From Fimbriimonas ginsengisoli Gsoil 348 (GTDB taxonomy: Bacteria; Armatimonadota; Fimbriimonadia; Fimbriimonadales; Fimbriimonadaceae): a stretch of 64,000 bases of DNA. Shown one piece after another: positions 25,570 to 34,484 of this stretch (its first letter is position 1; each line of letters begins with the position of its first letter). The DNA is taken from contig NZ_CP007139.1 in the NCBI RefSeq assembly GCF_000724625.1, positions 2,294,001 to 2,358,000 on the forward strand, written 5' to 3'. The notes below the pieces were generated by a model that did not search any database, had not been told where the DNA came from, and saw only the letters and a program-made list of their open reading frames with translations. The translations under genes and the position numbers were made by a program.

Positions 25570-26286
25570 CTACAGGTACGGGTCTTCCTTAGCTTCGCGG
25601 CCTCGCTCGCGGTCTCGGCGGTAACGATCGATCACCGCGAGCGCGTCGCGGGCGGCATCCTGCTCGGCTTCCTTCTTACTTCGCCCCGAGCCCTCGCCGA
25701 TCACTTCCTCGTCGAAGATCACCTGCACGTGGAAGCGGCGCTCGTGGGCGAAGCCGCTCTCTTTGGCGACACGGTACGAGGGGGATTTGCGCCAGATCGC
25801 CTGGGCGACTTCCTGCAGCTTAGATTTGAAGTCGTCCGGCGAGACGTCGCCGCCGCTGATCCGCATGATGTACGGGTGAAGCTGCTCCAAGACGAACCAG
25901 CGGGCGACTTCGAGACCGGACTCCAGATAGATCCCGCCGATGATTGCCTCGACGGTGTCGGCGAGGATTGACGGGCGCATTCGACCCCCGGTCGCTTCCT
26001 CGCTCGGGCTGAGCTCGATGAATTCTTGGAGACCGAGTTTGAGGGCGACGTCGGCGAGCGGCTCCTCTTTGACCACGCTCGACTTTGCCTTCGAAAGCAT
26101 TCCCTGGTCCCAGGTCGGGTGGTGCTCGTAGAGATACTGCGCCACCACCAGCCCCAACACGGAGTCGCCAAAAAACTCGAGGCGCTCGTAGCTGTCCGCC
26201 ACCGGATTAGTCGGGGCGGCGCTTCGATGGCGCATCGCGAGCTTGAAGATCTCTTCGTTGCGGAGGGGGATCTGCTTTGGAATCAT
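25570..26286 (-). CDS. rnc: Ribonuclease III
   Basis: 238 aa. The signature ERLEFFGDSVLG (about 34-45) with the metal-binding acidic residues, then ADTVEAIIGGIYLESG, completes the RIII domain. A double-stranded RNA-binding domain follows (about 158-225, DFKSKLQEVAQ...AEQDAARDAL). It processes rRNA precursors and structured RNAs, which here include many hairpin-rich transcripts. It overlaps the stop of the upstream aminotransferase by 4 nt, so the two are translationally coupled. Confidence 0.95.
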   Translation of the reverse strand: MIPKQIPLRNEEIFKLAMRHRSAAPTNPVADSYERLEFFGDSVLGLVVAQYLYEHHPTWDQGMLSKAKSSVVKEEPLADVALKLGLQEFIELSPSEEATGGRMRPSILADTVEAIIGGIYLESGLEVARWFVLEQLHPYIMRISGGDVSPDDFKSKLQEVAQAIWRKSPSYRVAKESGFAHERRFHVQVIFDEEVIGEGSGRSKKEAEQDAARDALAVIDRYRRDRERGREAKEDPYL

Positions 26287-27473
26287 GCGGTGCGGCGACC
26301 GAGGGCCTCCGCAATACGCGCGACACCTCGCTCGATATCTTTTCGGCTTGTCGCGTAGCTCAATCGGATGTGCCCGTTCCCCTCAAACACGGATCCTGGA
26401 ACAACGGCGACCTTTGCCTCTGTGAGCAAGTACGAAGCAAGGTCGTCATCCGTCGCAAGATCGTTGCCCAAGTATGCGGAAACGTCCGGGAAAACGTAAA
26501 AGGCGCCCTGCGGCTCCGGCACCTTGATGCCGGGAATCTGCCGGAGAAGCCCGACGATGAGATCACGGCGCGATTCGAATTCGGCGCGCATCCCCTCCAC
26601 CGCTTCGTTCGGCAAGTTGTAAGCCTCAATTGCCCCTTTCTGGGCGAAAGTGGTCGGACCGCTTGTGACCTGGTCCTGGAGATTGCTCATCGCTTTCGCG
26701 ACCGGAAGCGGCGCCGCGGCGTACCCGATACGCCAACCGGTCATCGAATAGGTCTTGCTGCAGCCGTTGATGGTGATCGTCTGCTCGAATACGTCGTTGC
26801 CAAGTGAGCCGATCGAGGGAGCGGTTGCCCCACCGTAGACCAAGCGCTCGTAAATCTCGTCGGCGACGATCCAGAGACCGTGCCGCAACGCCAAGGTAGC
26901 GATCTCCTTGAGGGTTTGCCGAGGGAGAACCGCGCCGCTTGGGTTGCTGGGCGAGTTCACAACGATCGCTTTGGTTCGAGGCGTAACGGCGGCCTTTAGC
27001 TGATCGTAAGTCGGAACGAAATTCGCGTCGCCGGTGGTGTGAATGACTACCGGAACCCCACCGGCGAGTCGGATTTGGTCGGCGTAAGTCATCCAGTACG
27101 GAGCGATGAGAATGACCTCGTCCCCCGCGTCCAGCAACACCTGCATGGTGTTGTACACCGAGTGCTTGGCACCGCAACTTGTCACGATCTGATCCGGCGT
27201 GTAGCTAAGGCCGTTCTCTCGCAGCAACTTGGCGGCGATCGCCTCCCGAAGCTCTTTGATGCCGGCGCTGGGGGTGTATTTAGTGAATCCCTTTTCGAGC
27301 GCGTCGATCGCCGCTCGGACGATCGGTTCTGGGGTCGGGAAATCGGGCTCGCCGGCGCCGAATCCGATGACATCGATCCCCTCCGCTTTCATCGCGTTGG
27401 CCTTGGCCGTGATGCCGAGAGTAGGGGAGGGCTTGAGGAGCCCCGCGCGCGAAGAGAGGCTGAGGGTGTTCAC
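26283..27473 (-). CDS. Class I/II aminotransferase (aspartate aminotransferase type)
   Basis: 396 aa from GTG 27473; an upstream extension would run into the divergent permease start. Fold-type I PLP enzyme: LGITAKANAMKAEGIDVIGFGAGEPDFPTPEPI is the classical N-terminus, NSPSNPSGAVL the cofactor region, GCSKTYSMTGWRIGYAA contains the Schiff-base Lys, and an Arg near the C-terminus (IRLSYA) binds the substrate carboxylate. Most like bacterial aspartate/prephenate aminotransferases. Divergent from the FecCD permease with only about 40 bp between starts. Confidence 0.9.
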   Translation of the reverse strand: MNTLSLSSRAGLLKPSPTLGITAKANAMKAEGIDVIGFGAGEPDFPTPEPIVRAAIDALEKGFTKYTPSAGIKELREAIAAKLLRENGLSYTPDQIVTSCGAKHSVYNTMQVLLDAGDEVILIAPYWMTYADQIRLAGGVPVVIHTTGDANFVPTYDQLKAAVTPRTKAIVVNSPSNPSGAVLPRQTLKEIATLALRHGLWIVADEIYERLVYGGATAPSIGSLGNDVFEQTITINGCSKTYSMTGWRIGYAAAPLPVAKAMSNLQDQVTSGPTTFAQKGAIEAYNLPNEAVEGMRAEFESRRDLIVGLLRQIPGIKVPEPQGAFYVFPDVSAYLGNDLATDDDLASYLLTEAKVAVVPGSVFEGNGHIRLSYATSRKDIERGVARIAEALGRRTA

Positions 27474-27512
27474 CAGGTAAACGAGTCTACCCGTGGGCGG
27501 TACATTGACCCG

Positions 27513-28541
27513 GTGACCCCGCAGAATGGAGCGCGACACCGCCCCGGCCGGACCCTGATCGTCCTGGCCTGCGTCGTCGTGCTGCTATTCCTCGTGCACG
27601 TTGGGATCGGAACGCACGAGTGGTACACGCCTTGGAAAATCCTGGGCGAAATCTTCCGTGGCCCGGGGGGCGAGGAAGCCAGTGTGGTGGTGTGGCAGAA
27701 CCGCCTTCCGCGAGCCTGTATGTGCTTCTTCGTTGGCGCGATTTTGGGTGTGGTTGGGTCCGCCTTTCAGGCACAGTTTCGTAATCCTTTGGCCGATCCG
27801 TTCATCGTCGGTGTCTCTTCAGGATCGGCGATCGGGGGAGTGGTCGCCCTTCTGGTGGGAATTGGCGCTTGGATGGGCGGATTGGGTACCGCGCTGTTCG
27901 GGTTCGTCGGAGGAATGCTCTCCTTGGCGCTCGTATTGGCGTTGGCGCGCCGACGGGGAGTGATCGACGTGACAAGCCTCCTTCTCGCCGGCGTGGTGCT
28001 GGGATCGTTCTTGTCCTCGGTGCTGACCCTTACGCTATTGCTCGCGGGAAAGGATACGAATCGGGTGCTCACCTGGCTGTCGGGGAGCTTGAGCGAATCG
28101 TTTTGGAGCAAGGTCTATCTGTTGGCCGCCGCGTTTGCGGCGGGCACCGTGATCCTGGTTCGTCAGAGCCGTTTGCTGAACGCGCTTGCGCTGGGAGAAG
28201 AAGAAGCCGCTCGCCTGGGCGTCGACCCGGTTCGTCTCCGGAACATCGTGCTGACGACCGGCACCGCGATGACGGCGGCCGCTGTGGGATCGGTCGGGAT
28301 TATCGGATTCGTGGGTCTGGTATCCGCCCACATTTCCCGCCGATTGATCGGCGTCGACTGGCGGTGGTCCCTCACCGGCGCCGGATTAGTAGGGGCGGGA
28401 CTCCTTCTGGCTTCGGACCTGATCGCGCAACGGGCCCTGAGCGTACTCACCCAAACAATCGGCTTCGACGTCCCCGTCGGCATCGTCACCGCCATCCTAG
28501 GCGCCCCGGTGCTGCTGGTCTTACTGCGGCGGAAGCCGTAG
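27513..28541 (+). CDS. FecCD-type ABC permease (iron-siderophore / cobalamin)
   Basis: 342 aa from GTG 27513, in frame with a spurious upstream extension that lies on the opposite strand of the aminotransferase gene. About ten membrane helices. Family blocks are present: RLPRACMCFFVGAILGVVGSAFQAQFRNPLADPFIVGVSSGSAIGGVVAL, then LGVDPVRLRN and GSVGIIGFVGLVSAHISRRLIG, the coupling-helix region. It forms a homodimeric channel for a siderophore, heme or B12 complex. No binding protein or ATPase adjoins it; a matching FecE-like ATPase is at 36905. Confidence 0.9.
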   Translation: MTPQNGARHRPGRTLIVLACVVVLLFLVHVGIGTHEWYTPWKILGEIFRGPGGEEASVVVWQNRLPRACMCFFVGAILGVVGSAFQAQFRNPLADPFIVGVSSGSAIGGVVALLVGIGAWMGGLGTALFGFVGGMLSLALVLALARRRGVIDVTSLLLAGVVLGSFLSSVLTLTLLLAGKDTNRVLTWLSGSLSESFWSKVYLLAAAFAAGTVILVRQSRLLNALALGEEEAARLGVDPVRLRNIVLTTGTAMTAAAVGSVGIIGFVGLVSAHISRRLIGVDWRWSLTGAGLVGAGLLLASDLIAQRALSVLTQTIGFDVPVGIVTAILGAPVLLVLLRRKP

Positions 28542-28560
28542 CATCGGCTCCCAGCCGATG
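28542..28560. repeat. Family B hairpin
   Basis: CATCGGCT-CCC-AGCCGATG begins right after the permease stop codon and could act as its transcript end. Confidence 0.7.
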
Positions 28561-28585
28561 ACCGTTCCCTCGCATTCCATGCGGG

Positions 28586-28879
28586 CTACTTCGGACCGCG
28601 GATCGTTCGCCAATACTCTTCCCGCACGTCCTCGTCGATCTCGACGGCGGTTCCTCCGTACAGGCGGTTTTGGCCGTTCTTCTTCGGCCCCGAAATCCAA
28701 TACCTCTCCCCCGACTCCACGTCGTAATAGTTCGCCTTGTAACCGCCTTTCAGGCTCTTAAACTCCTTGCCCCGGTAGTAGATCGTCTTCCCGGTCTTCG
28801 AATACGTAACCCGGCCGATCCGCCCGAAGTTGTTCAACGCCTCCGACTTGTTCTCGATGTACATGATTCGGGGTTTCAT
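28586..28879 (-). CDS. Conserved hypothetical protein
   Basis: 97 aa. The sequence MKPRIMYIENK...RIGRVTYSKTGKTIYYRGKEF...YKANYYDVESGERYWISGPKKNGQNRLY is a widespread small bacterial family of unknown function, often wrongly labelled as a DXP synthase fragment. It is beta-rich with conserved Tyr, Gly and Lys. Its start immediately follows a VapC-like remnant that shares its frame. Confidence 0.7.
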   Translation of the reverse strand: MKPRIMYIENKSEALNNFGRIGRVTYSKTGKTIYYRGKEFKSLKGGYKANYYDVESGERYWISGPKKNGQNRLYGGTAVEIDEDVREEYWRTIRGPK

Positions 28880-28930
28880 TTGACTGAGCTTGTAGAGGGG
28901 AACGATAACGGACGAACGCCAAAGCCTCAG
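28880..28930 (-). pseudogene. Remnant of a second PIN-domain (VapC-like) toxin
   Basis: Directly after the Phd/VapB antitoxin stop an open stretch of 17 codons reads LRLWRSSVIVPLYKLSQ and runs in frame into the next gene. VapC toxins often begin with DSSVIVPLY or DTSVLVPLY; here the catalytic Asp is Arg, and nothing else of a PIN domain remains. Short match, tentative. Confidence 0.35.
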
Positions 28931-29217
28931 CAGCGATCTTCTCGATCCTCGATAAGAGCTTCGACCAAGTTGAGGTTTTGTCCAGATTTGAGTTCGATGG
29001 GTCGCATCGAGTCGGGATCGAAGGGCTGCAATGGTAGTCGCAAAAGACCTTGGCGGGCCATTTCCTGGATTCGCAGTTCTAAGTAGGACTTCTCAACTGG
29101 CAGGATTCGGGCGATCGTTTGCTCAGACTCCGTGACTTCGACTGTCTCCCCGGACCGGACGCTGGCCAATAATTCCTGCGTTCGGTCGTGCAGCTCTTTG
29201 GCGCTGACCCGGATCAC
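28927..29217 (-). CDS. Orphan Phd/YefM-type antitoxin
   Basis: 96 aa with a GTG start. The N-terminus IRVSAKELHDRTQELLASVRSGETVEVTESEQTIARILP is the Phd/YefM DNA-binding fold. The C-terminal tail, which would bind the toxin, is present. The usual toxin gene is missing; only a short VapC-like remnant follows. It may persist as an autoregulator. gyrB starts divergently 184 bp away. Confidence 0.75.
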   Translation of the reverse strand: MIRVSAKELHDRTQELLASVRSGETVEVTESEQTIARILPVEKSYLELRIQEMARQGLLRLPLQPFDPDSMRPIELKSGQNLNLVEALIEDREDRC

Positions 29218-29299
29218 ATTTCCATTATGGAACCGGCCGGAGAAGAAGGGCTGTGAACTTCGAGTTCGTAGACACCGAGGGAAGGCCAGGGAGAAGCGT

Positions 29300-29328
29300 T
29301 TGCCCCCAGGAGAACGTATGTATATAAG
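29300..29328 (+). promoter_or_regulatory. Sigma70-type promoter upstream of gyrB
   Basis: TTGCCC (29300-29305), a 17-bp spacer and TATAAG (29323-29328), 73 bp before the gyrB ATG. A second -10-like TATACT follows at 29330-29335. Confidence 0.45.
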
Positions 29329-29400
29329 GTATACTCCAGGTTCAAATCGGTGCCTCCGGACCCTTCCGGCTGAGCCGCCCGGAGCCTAGCGCCCACTCCT

Positions 29401-31521
29401 ATGTCTGACAATAACACCCCTCCGCAAGACGACCAGCTCCAGCACATCGAGGCCATCACGAGCAAGGTCGAGGGCGATTATAACGCCTCACAGATCCAGG
29501 TTTTGGAAGGTCTCGAAGCCGTTCGAAAACGCCCCGGCATGTACGTGGGCGACAACGGCAAGCGAGGTCTGCACCAGCTTTTCAAAGAAGTCCTCGACAA
29601 CTCGGTCGACGAAGCGCTCGCTGGATACTGCGACCAGATCACCGTCACGCGCCATGCCGACAACTCGCTGAGCGTTCAAGACAACGGCCGGGGAATCCCC
29701 GTCGACAAGCACGAGAAGATGGGCGTCTCGGCCCTCCAGGTCGTCATGACCGTGCTCCACGCCGGCGGTAAGTTCGGCGGTGAGAGCAGCGGCTATAAGA
29801 CGGCGGGCGGCCTCCACGGCGTCGGGGTCTCGTGTACCAACGCCCTGTCGACCTGGATGGAGACGACGGTCAAGCGAAACGGCAAGGTTTACCGCCAGCG
29901 ATTCGAGAAAGGTATCCCGCAAGGCGACGTAAAAGAGCTTGGCAAGGCGGCGGACGACAAGACCGGCACCACCCAGCACTGGCTCGCCGACCCGACGATT
30001 CTCACCGAGATCGAGTACGACGTCCACATTCTCAAGACCCGAATGAAAGAGCTGGCGTACCTGAACGCCAAGGTTCGGTTCGAGTTTATCGACGAGCAGA
30101 ATCCCGAGAATAACGAAGTCTTCCACTACCAGCGCGGCATCCCGCAGCTCGTCGAGGACCTGAACGACGGTAAGGACACCCTTCACCCGGTCATCTTCTT
30201 CCGCCGCGTCAAAGAGAACACCGAGATCGAAGTCGCGCTGCAGTATCACGACGGTTACAACCAGACGCTGCTCGCCTTCTCGAACAACATCCACAATCCC
30301 GACGGCGGCACCCACGTCTCCGGCTTCAACGCGGCGTTGACCCGCGTCGTCAACGCCTACGCCCGTAAGATGGGATTCCTGAAGGAGAAGGACAGCAACC
30401 TGACCTCGGACGACATCACGTCCGGTCTAACCGCCGTCATCTCGCTTCGACTGGAGAATCCGTCCTACAACTCGCAAGACAAGGTCAAGTTGGTAACCCC
30501 CGAAGTTCAGGGGCAGACCAACTCGCTCGTCGGCGACGGCCTAACGACGTTCTTCGAGGAAACTCCCAACGTCGCCAAGCGAATCGTCGATAAGGCGATC
30601 CAGGAGCAACGCGCCCGTGAAGCCGCTCGCAAAGCGGCGGAGAGCATCCGGCGCGGCAATGCGATGGACTCGTTCGGTCTCCCCGGCAAGCTGAGCGACT
30701 GCATCAGTAAGAACCGGGAGGAGTGCGAACTGTTCCTCGTTGAGGGCGACTCGGCCGGTGGCTCCGCCAAGGGCGCCCGTGACCGGCAAACACAGGCGGT
30801 GCTCCCGCTCCGAGGAAAGATCCTCAACGTCGAACGGGCTCGACTCGATAAAGCACTGGACAACGAGGAAATCAAGTCGCTCATCGCCGCCCTGGGCGTC
30901 GGCATCGACCTCACGATGGGCCGGAATTCCTCGCCGGAAGTGTTGGAAACGGACGGGGACTTTGAGATGGTCGTCGGCGATCCCTCCGAGTCCAACGGCA
31001 ACGGTAAAAAGAAAGATAAGAAAGACCGGGCCGACGAGATCACCTTCGACGCCAACAAGCTGCGCTACAGCAAGATCATCATCATGACCGACGCCGACGT
31101 CGACGGCGAGCATATCCGCACGCTGCTCCTCACGTTCTTCTACCGGTACATGAAACCGCTGATGCTGAACGGAAACATCTACTTGGCGCAGCCTCCGCTC
31201 TACGTGGTCAAGGTCGGCAACAATGAGCGGTACTACGCGGGTACCGAGAAGGAGCGCGACGACATCATCAAGGGACTCAAGAAGAAGCGCGATCCGCTGG
31301 TGACCCGGTTTAAGGGTCTCGGCGAGATGAACGCCGAGCAGCTTGAAGAGACGACCATGAACCCAGCGAACCGCCGCTTGGTGCAGGTCAAGCTCGACAA
31401 GCAATTCGAGATGGAGATCGAGCAGATGTTTTCCCGTCTCATGGGTGAGAAAGTCGAACCCCGACGCGAGTTCATCGAGAAGCACGCCAAGCAGGCGCAC
31501 AACGTCGACTGGCACTATTGA
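29401..31521 (+). CDS. gyrB: DNA gyrase subunit B
   Basis: 706 aa, about 60 longer than usual. The GHKL ATPase domain has the catalytic Glu63 and Asn67 (FKEVLDNSVDEA), the DNGRGIP loop (94-100), and the ATP lid ending GGLHGVG. The TOPRIM domain has EGDSAGG (448-454) and TDADVDGEHI (563-572). Between these a Lys/Asp/Gly-rich stretch (about 503-548) is inserted where most GyrB have a few residues. With GyrA, encoded elsewhere, it introduces negative supercoils. It stands as a single gene with its own promoter and hairpins at the end. Confidence 0.95.
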   Translation: MSDNNTPPQDDQLQHIEAITSKVEGDYNASQIQVLEGLEAVRKRPGMYVGDNGKRGLHQLFKEVLDNSVDEALAGYCDQITVTRHADNSLSVQDNGRGIPVDKHEKMGVSALQVVMTVLHAGGKFGGESSGYKTAGGLHGVGVSCTNALSTWMETTVKRNGKVYRQRFEKGIPQGDVKELGKAADDKTGTTQHWLADPTILTEIEYDVHILKTRMKELAYLNAKVRFEFIDEQNPENNEVFHYQRGIPQLVEDLNDGKDTLHPVIFFRRVKENTEIEVALQYHDGYNQTLLAFSNNIHNPDGGTHVSGFNAALTRVVNAYARKMGFLKEKDSNLTSDDITSGLTAVISLRLENPSYNSQDKVKLVTPEVQGQTNSLVGDGLTTFFEETPNVAKRIVDKAIQEQRAREAARKAAESIRRGNAMDSFGLPGKLSDCISKNREECELFLVEGDSAGGSAKGARDRQTQAVLPLRGKILNVERARLDKALDNEEIKSLIAALGVGIDLTMGRNSSPEVLETDGDFEMVVGDPSESNGNGKKKDKKDRADEITFDANKLRYSKIIIMTDADVDGEHIRTLLLTFFYRYMKPLMLNGNIYLAQPPLYVVKVGNNERYYAGTEKERDDIIKGLKKKRDPLVTRFKGLGEMNAEQLEETTMNPANRRLVQVKLDKQFEMEIEQMFSRLMGEKVEPRREFIEKHAKQAHNVDWHY

Positions 31522-31523
31522 TA

Positions 31524-31611
31524 CGCTAGCGTCAGATCCCCGCCGGGATCTGATGTAGCGAGATTCGAAATGACCGATTGGGTGAGACTCTCTGAGTAGC
31601 CACTCACCCAA
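31524..31611 (+). terminator. Two hairpins after gyrB
   Basis: The first (31524-31560) has an outer CGCTA/TAGCG and inner CAGATCCC/GGGATCTG stem. The second (31578-31611) pairs TTGGGTGAG with CTCACCCAA. Neither has a T run. They separate gyrB from the convergent ATPase gene and may stop transcription from both sides. Confidence 0.4.
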
Positions 31612-31626
31612 AGGCTAGCAATAGGT

Positions 31627-32859
31627 CTACAAGCCCCATAACGCGTCGATCGGCAGCGCGATCATGTCTTTACCGAACGGTTGTACTTCGCGGCCGGTAT
31701 ACAGGACGATGCCGCGACGGAAGCGGTCGCCGGCTAGCTCCTTTAAGAACTTGAGCCCATCGGCATCTTCGGGGCGGATGCTCGGCGAGGCCTTAACTTC
31801 GATCCCGACCACGTCGCCGCCGCGGGCTTCTAAGACGAAGTCGACCTCCAACTGCTTTACGGTCCGTAGGTGGTGCAGCTCCACGCGTGCCCCAGACGTC
31901 TTCGCCAGCTTGATTAGCTCCATCGCCACGAAGTTTTCGGCCACAAGGTCGAGTTCGTCGCGGTTGGACGCCAGCGATTTGATGGAAACGTTGTCGAGGT
32001 AAGCGAGGAGGCCGGTATCCACAAGGTACGCCTTCGGCGAACGGGTTAGGCGCGTGCCGCGATCGTCCGACCAGGCGGGGACGAAGTGGAGAAGAAAGAC
32101 CCCCTTCAACAGATCCAGGTAGCGGTGGAGCGACGTGTTCGGAATTCCGGTGTCGCGGGCCAGACTAAGCACGTTGATCGTTTGGCCCGCCCGGGCGGCG
32201 AGCAGGCGCAACACGCGCGGCATTTGCACGAGCCCCTCGATGTTGGCGAGATCGCGGACGTCCCGTTCGAGCAACGTCCGGGAATAATCCTCGAACCAGG
32301 CGTCCCTTCTTTGGGAGCTCGCTCGAGCCCGAGCTTCGGGAAACCCGCCCCGAACGATCCGTTCGGCTAGATCGGGAACCCCGCTTCCCTCGAACTCGAT
32401 CGGCTCGCCATCGAAGAGGCGGTCCAAGAAGGTGGGTTCTGAGTGACCTTCCACTTCGCCTTGAGAGAGGGGGAGGAGATCGATGATCGCCATACGCCCG
32501 GCGAGAGAGTCCGCAAGCTTTGGCAGAGCAAGGATGTTCGAGGAGCCGGTGAGGAGAAATCGGCCGGGTCTACGATCTCGGTCGACACTCGACTTGATCG
32601 GAAGGAAGATTCCCGGCGCTCGCTGCACCTCGTCGATCAGCGCCGGGCCGGCAAGCGTCTCGATGAAGTCGGTCGGGTCTTCCACGGCGCGAGCGCGTGG
32701 AAGCGCGTCGTCAAGGTTAAGGCGTCGAAACCCGCCCAGTTCGTCGGCGACCGCCTGAGCTAAGGTGCTCTTTCCGGCTTGCCTTGGGCCGTGTACGAGC
32801 ACGACGGGCGTATCCGCCAACGCTTCCCGAACAATCCGCGCCGCGGAGCGATGAATCAC
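31627..32859 (-). CDS. AAA_14/DUF4143 ATPase
   Basis: 410 aa. Walker A GPRQAGKST (near residue 24), Walker B ALIDEVQ, sensor GSSNI, and the C-terminal DUF4143 part with a PD-(D/E)XK-like core (VDFVLEARGGDVVGIEVKAS). The family is very common and strain-variable, and its function is unknown; a nuclease-linked or mobile-element role has been suggested for relatives. It stands alone. Confidence 0.85.
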   Translation of the reverse strand: MIHRSAARIVREALADTPVVLVHGPRQAGKSTLAQAVADELGGFRRLNLDDALPRARAVEDPTDFIETLAGPALIDEVQRAPGIFLPIKSSVDRDRRPGRFLLTGSSNILALPKLADSLAGRMAIIDLLPLSQGEVEGHSEPTFLDRLFDGEPIEFEGSGVPDLAERIVRGGFPEARARASSQRRDAWFEDYSRTLLERDVRDLANIEGLVQMPRVLRLLAARAGQTINVLSLARDTGIPNTSLHRYLDLLKGVFLLHFVPAWSDDRGTRLTRSPKAYLVDTGLLAYLDNVSIKSLASNRDELDLVAENFVAMELIKLAKTSGARVELHHLRTVKQLEVDFVLEARGGDVVGIEVKASPSIRPEDADGLKFLKELAGDRFRRGIVLYTGREVQPFGKDMIALPIDALWGL

Positions 32860-32912
32860 GCAGGAAGGTTAGCAGAGTGACCGCGCTGTGGGAAATATTT
32901 TTCCGAACGTGG

Positions 32913-33009
32913 CACTGGCATCTTGCCAGTGGGTTCCAAGGGCATCTTGCCCTTGGCCCAACTCACAAGACCAGGATGGTCGTGATACGCATGGGCTGGA
33001 AGTCCATGC
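32913..33009. repeat. Family A cluster of three hairpins with different stems
   Basis: CACTGGCA-TCT-TGCCAGTG (32913-32931), CCAAGGGCA-TCT-TGCCCTTGG (32936-32956) and GCATGG...CCATGC (32989-33009). The first two share the GGCA-TCT-TGCC core, but their outer stems differ and remain complementary. Confidence 0.6.
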
Positions 33010-33016
33010 CACGGGG

Positions 33017-33757
33017 TTATCGCCTTGCGGCGACGAGGATCCGGAGCCATTTCTGCGAGCCGAGGTAGTCGGTGGAGACGCCGTGCTTACCGCTGGAGGA
33101 GTGGACGAAATTTCCGTTGCCGAGATAGATGCCGGTGTGGCCGATCTTGGCGCGGTTCTTGTCCCAGAAGTAAAGGCGGTCTCCCTTGCGGAGATTCTCC
33201 AGTCGATAGATCGGTTCGCCGACCATGGCTTGCTCGGCGGCGGTGCGGGGGAGCTCCTTGCCGATCGCGCCGTACATCTTTTTAACGAATCCAGAGCAGT
33301 CGATGCCGCGATAGACGTCGTTGCCGCCCCATACGTAGGGCGTGCCCATGAACTGAGTGGCGTAGTCGGCGACGTTCGATGCCCCTGCCTCTCCGGCAAG
33401 CGGAGTGCGGCTGCCCCTCGAGGCAAGATAGCCGCGAGTGCTCCTTGCCGGCGCCTTGCCCGTAACCTCGTACGGCAACTGAGTCACTAGCTTCGACTCG
33501 ACGTAACCGTAGGCGCCGTTATTCATGTAGACCTGCATCCAAGCGGCGCTGCGGAAGCTGCGGACGATCAGGTAGGCGTCTGGTTTGACTTTGTAATAGA
33601 CCGACGACCGCGAGTTTGGCCGCGTATGAATGGAGGCGGCGCTGTTTGCCTTACCCACGTTGCCGAGCACGATTCGATCGCCGCTAGCCGCGGGTGCGAC
33701 AGCGGATAGGATGCAAAACGCGGAGACGATGGTTAACGTAGATCCGGGAGTTCTCAT
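33017..33757 (-). CDS. Secreted NlpC/P60 cell-wall hydrolase with SH3-like domain
   Basis: 246 aa. Signal peptide (about 1-25), a bacterial SH3-like domain (about 30-95) and a C-terminal NlpC/P60 domain: catalytic Cys in GIDCSGFV, His in IGHTGIYLG and a third polar residue in NFVHSSSG. It should cut D-gamma-Glu-diaminopimelate or similar peptide bonds in peptidoglycan. The family A hairpins follow its stop. Confidence 0.9.
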   Translation of the reverse strand: MRTPGSTLTIVSAFCILSAVAPAASGDRIVLGNVGKANSAASIHTRPNSRSSVYYKVKPDAYLIVRSFRSAAWMQVYMNNGAYGYVESKLVTQLPYEVTGKAPARSTRGYLASRGSRTPLAGEAGASNVADYATQFMGTPYVWGGNDVYRGIDCSGFVKKMYGAIGKELPRTAAEQAMVGEPIYRLENLRKGDRLYFWDKNRAKIGHTGIYLGNGNFVHSSSGKHGVSTDYLGSQKWLRILVAARR

Positions 33758-33794
33758 CGGGCGAGATATTGATTATAGGCTCTTTCCTGAAAAC

Positions 33795-34484
33795 CTACAG
33801 CGATGCCATGACGCGAGCCAAGCCGCGAAGGATCAGTAATCCGTCGGTTGAACCGAGAAGTTCGCGCGTTGCCCGCTCCGGATGAGGCATCAGACCCAGC
33901 ACGTTCCCTCGTTCATTTAGTACGCCGGCAATGGCGTCAACCGATCCATTCGCGTTATATTCGTCGACGCGATTTCCGGAAGGGTCGACATAACGGAACG
34001 CCACGCGTCCTTCGCCTTCGATTGTTCGGAGCGTTTCCGCGTCGACCACGTAACGCCCCTCGCCGTGGGCGATCGGGATTCGCAGGATCCTGTCAACCCC
34101 TTCGGTCCAAATGGATGTGCGGTTCTCGGCCTTAAGATAGACGTCCTTGCAGATGAACTTCTGCCGTTCGTTGAGGAGCAGCGCTCCCGGCAGAAGGCCG
34201 GCCTCGCAGAGGATCTGGAATCCGTTGCATGCGCCGATGATTGGGCGGCCTTCGGACGCGAAACGGCGGACCTCATCCATGATCGGTGCGCGCGAAGCCA
34301 TCGCCCCGCAACGCAAGTAGTCGCCGTACGAGAATCCGCCCGGAACGAAGACGGCGTCGAACCCAGAGAGGGACGTATCTTCGTGCCACACATACTCGGC
34401 GCCCACGCCGAGATCGTCCCGAAGGGCGTGAAATGCGTCTTGATCGCAGTTCGAACCAGGGAATTTAAGGACGGCGACCTTCAT
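33795..34484 (-). CDS. purQ: Phosphoribosylformylglycinamidine synthase subunit PurQ
   Basis: 229 aa glutaminase subunit. N-terminus MKVAVLKFPGSNCDQD, PGGFSYGDYLRCGA, nucleophile Cys86 in GACNGFQ, and MPHPERA with the catalytic His and Glu. It delivers ammonia to PurL for FGAM synthesis in purine biosynthesis. The usual partners purS and purL are not adjacent, so the pur genes are dispersed here. Confidence 0.95.
   Translation of the reverse strand: MKVAVLKFPGSNCDQDAFHALRDDLGVGAEYVWHEDTSLSGFDAVFVPGGFSYGDYLRCGAMASRAPIMDEVRRFASEGRPIIGACNGFQILCEAGLLPGALLLNERQKFICKDVYLKAENRTSIWTEGVDRILRIPIAHGEGRYVVDAETLRTIEGEGRVAFRYVDPSGNRVDEYNANGSVDAIAGVLNERGNVLGLMPHPERATRELLGSTDGLLILRGLARVMASL

Noticed and set aside
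27474-27512. Cobalamin riboswitch in front of the FecCD permease
   Set aside because: Only about 40 bp lie between the divergent starts, too short for a B12 riboswitch; no conserved B12 box seen.
32913-33009. CRISPR array
   Set aside because: Three hairpins in series, but the repeats are short palindromes with differing sequence and no unique spacers of regular length; no cas genes nearby.
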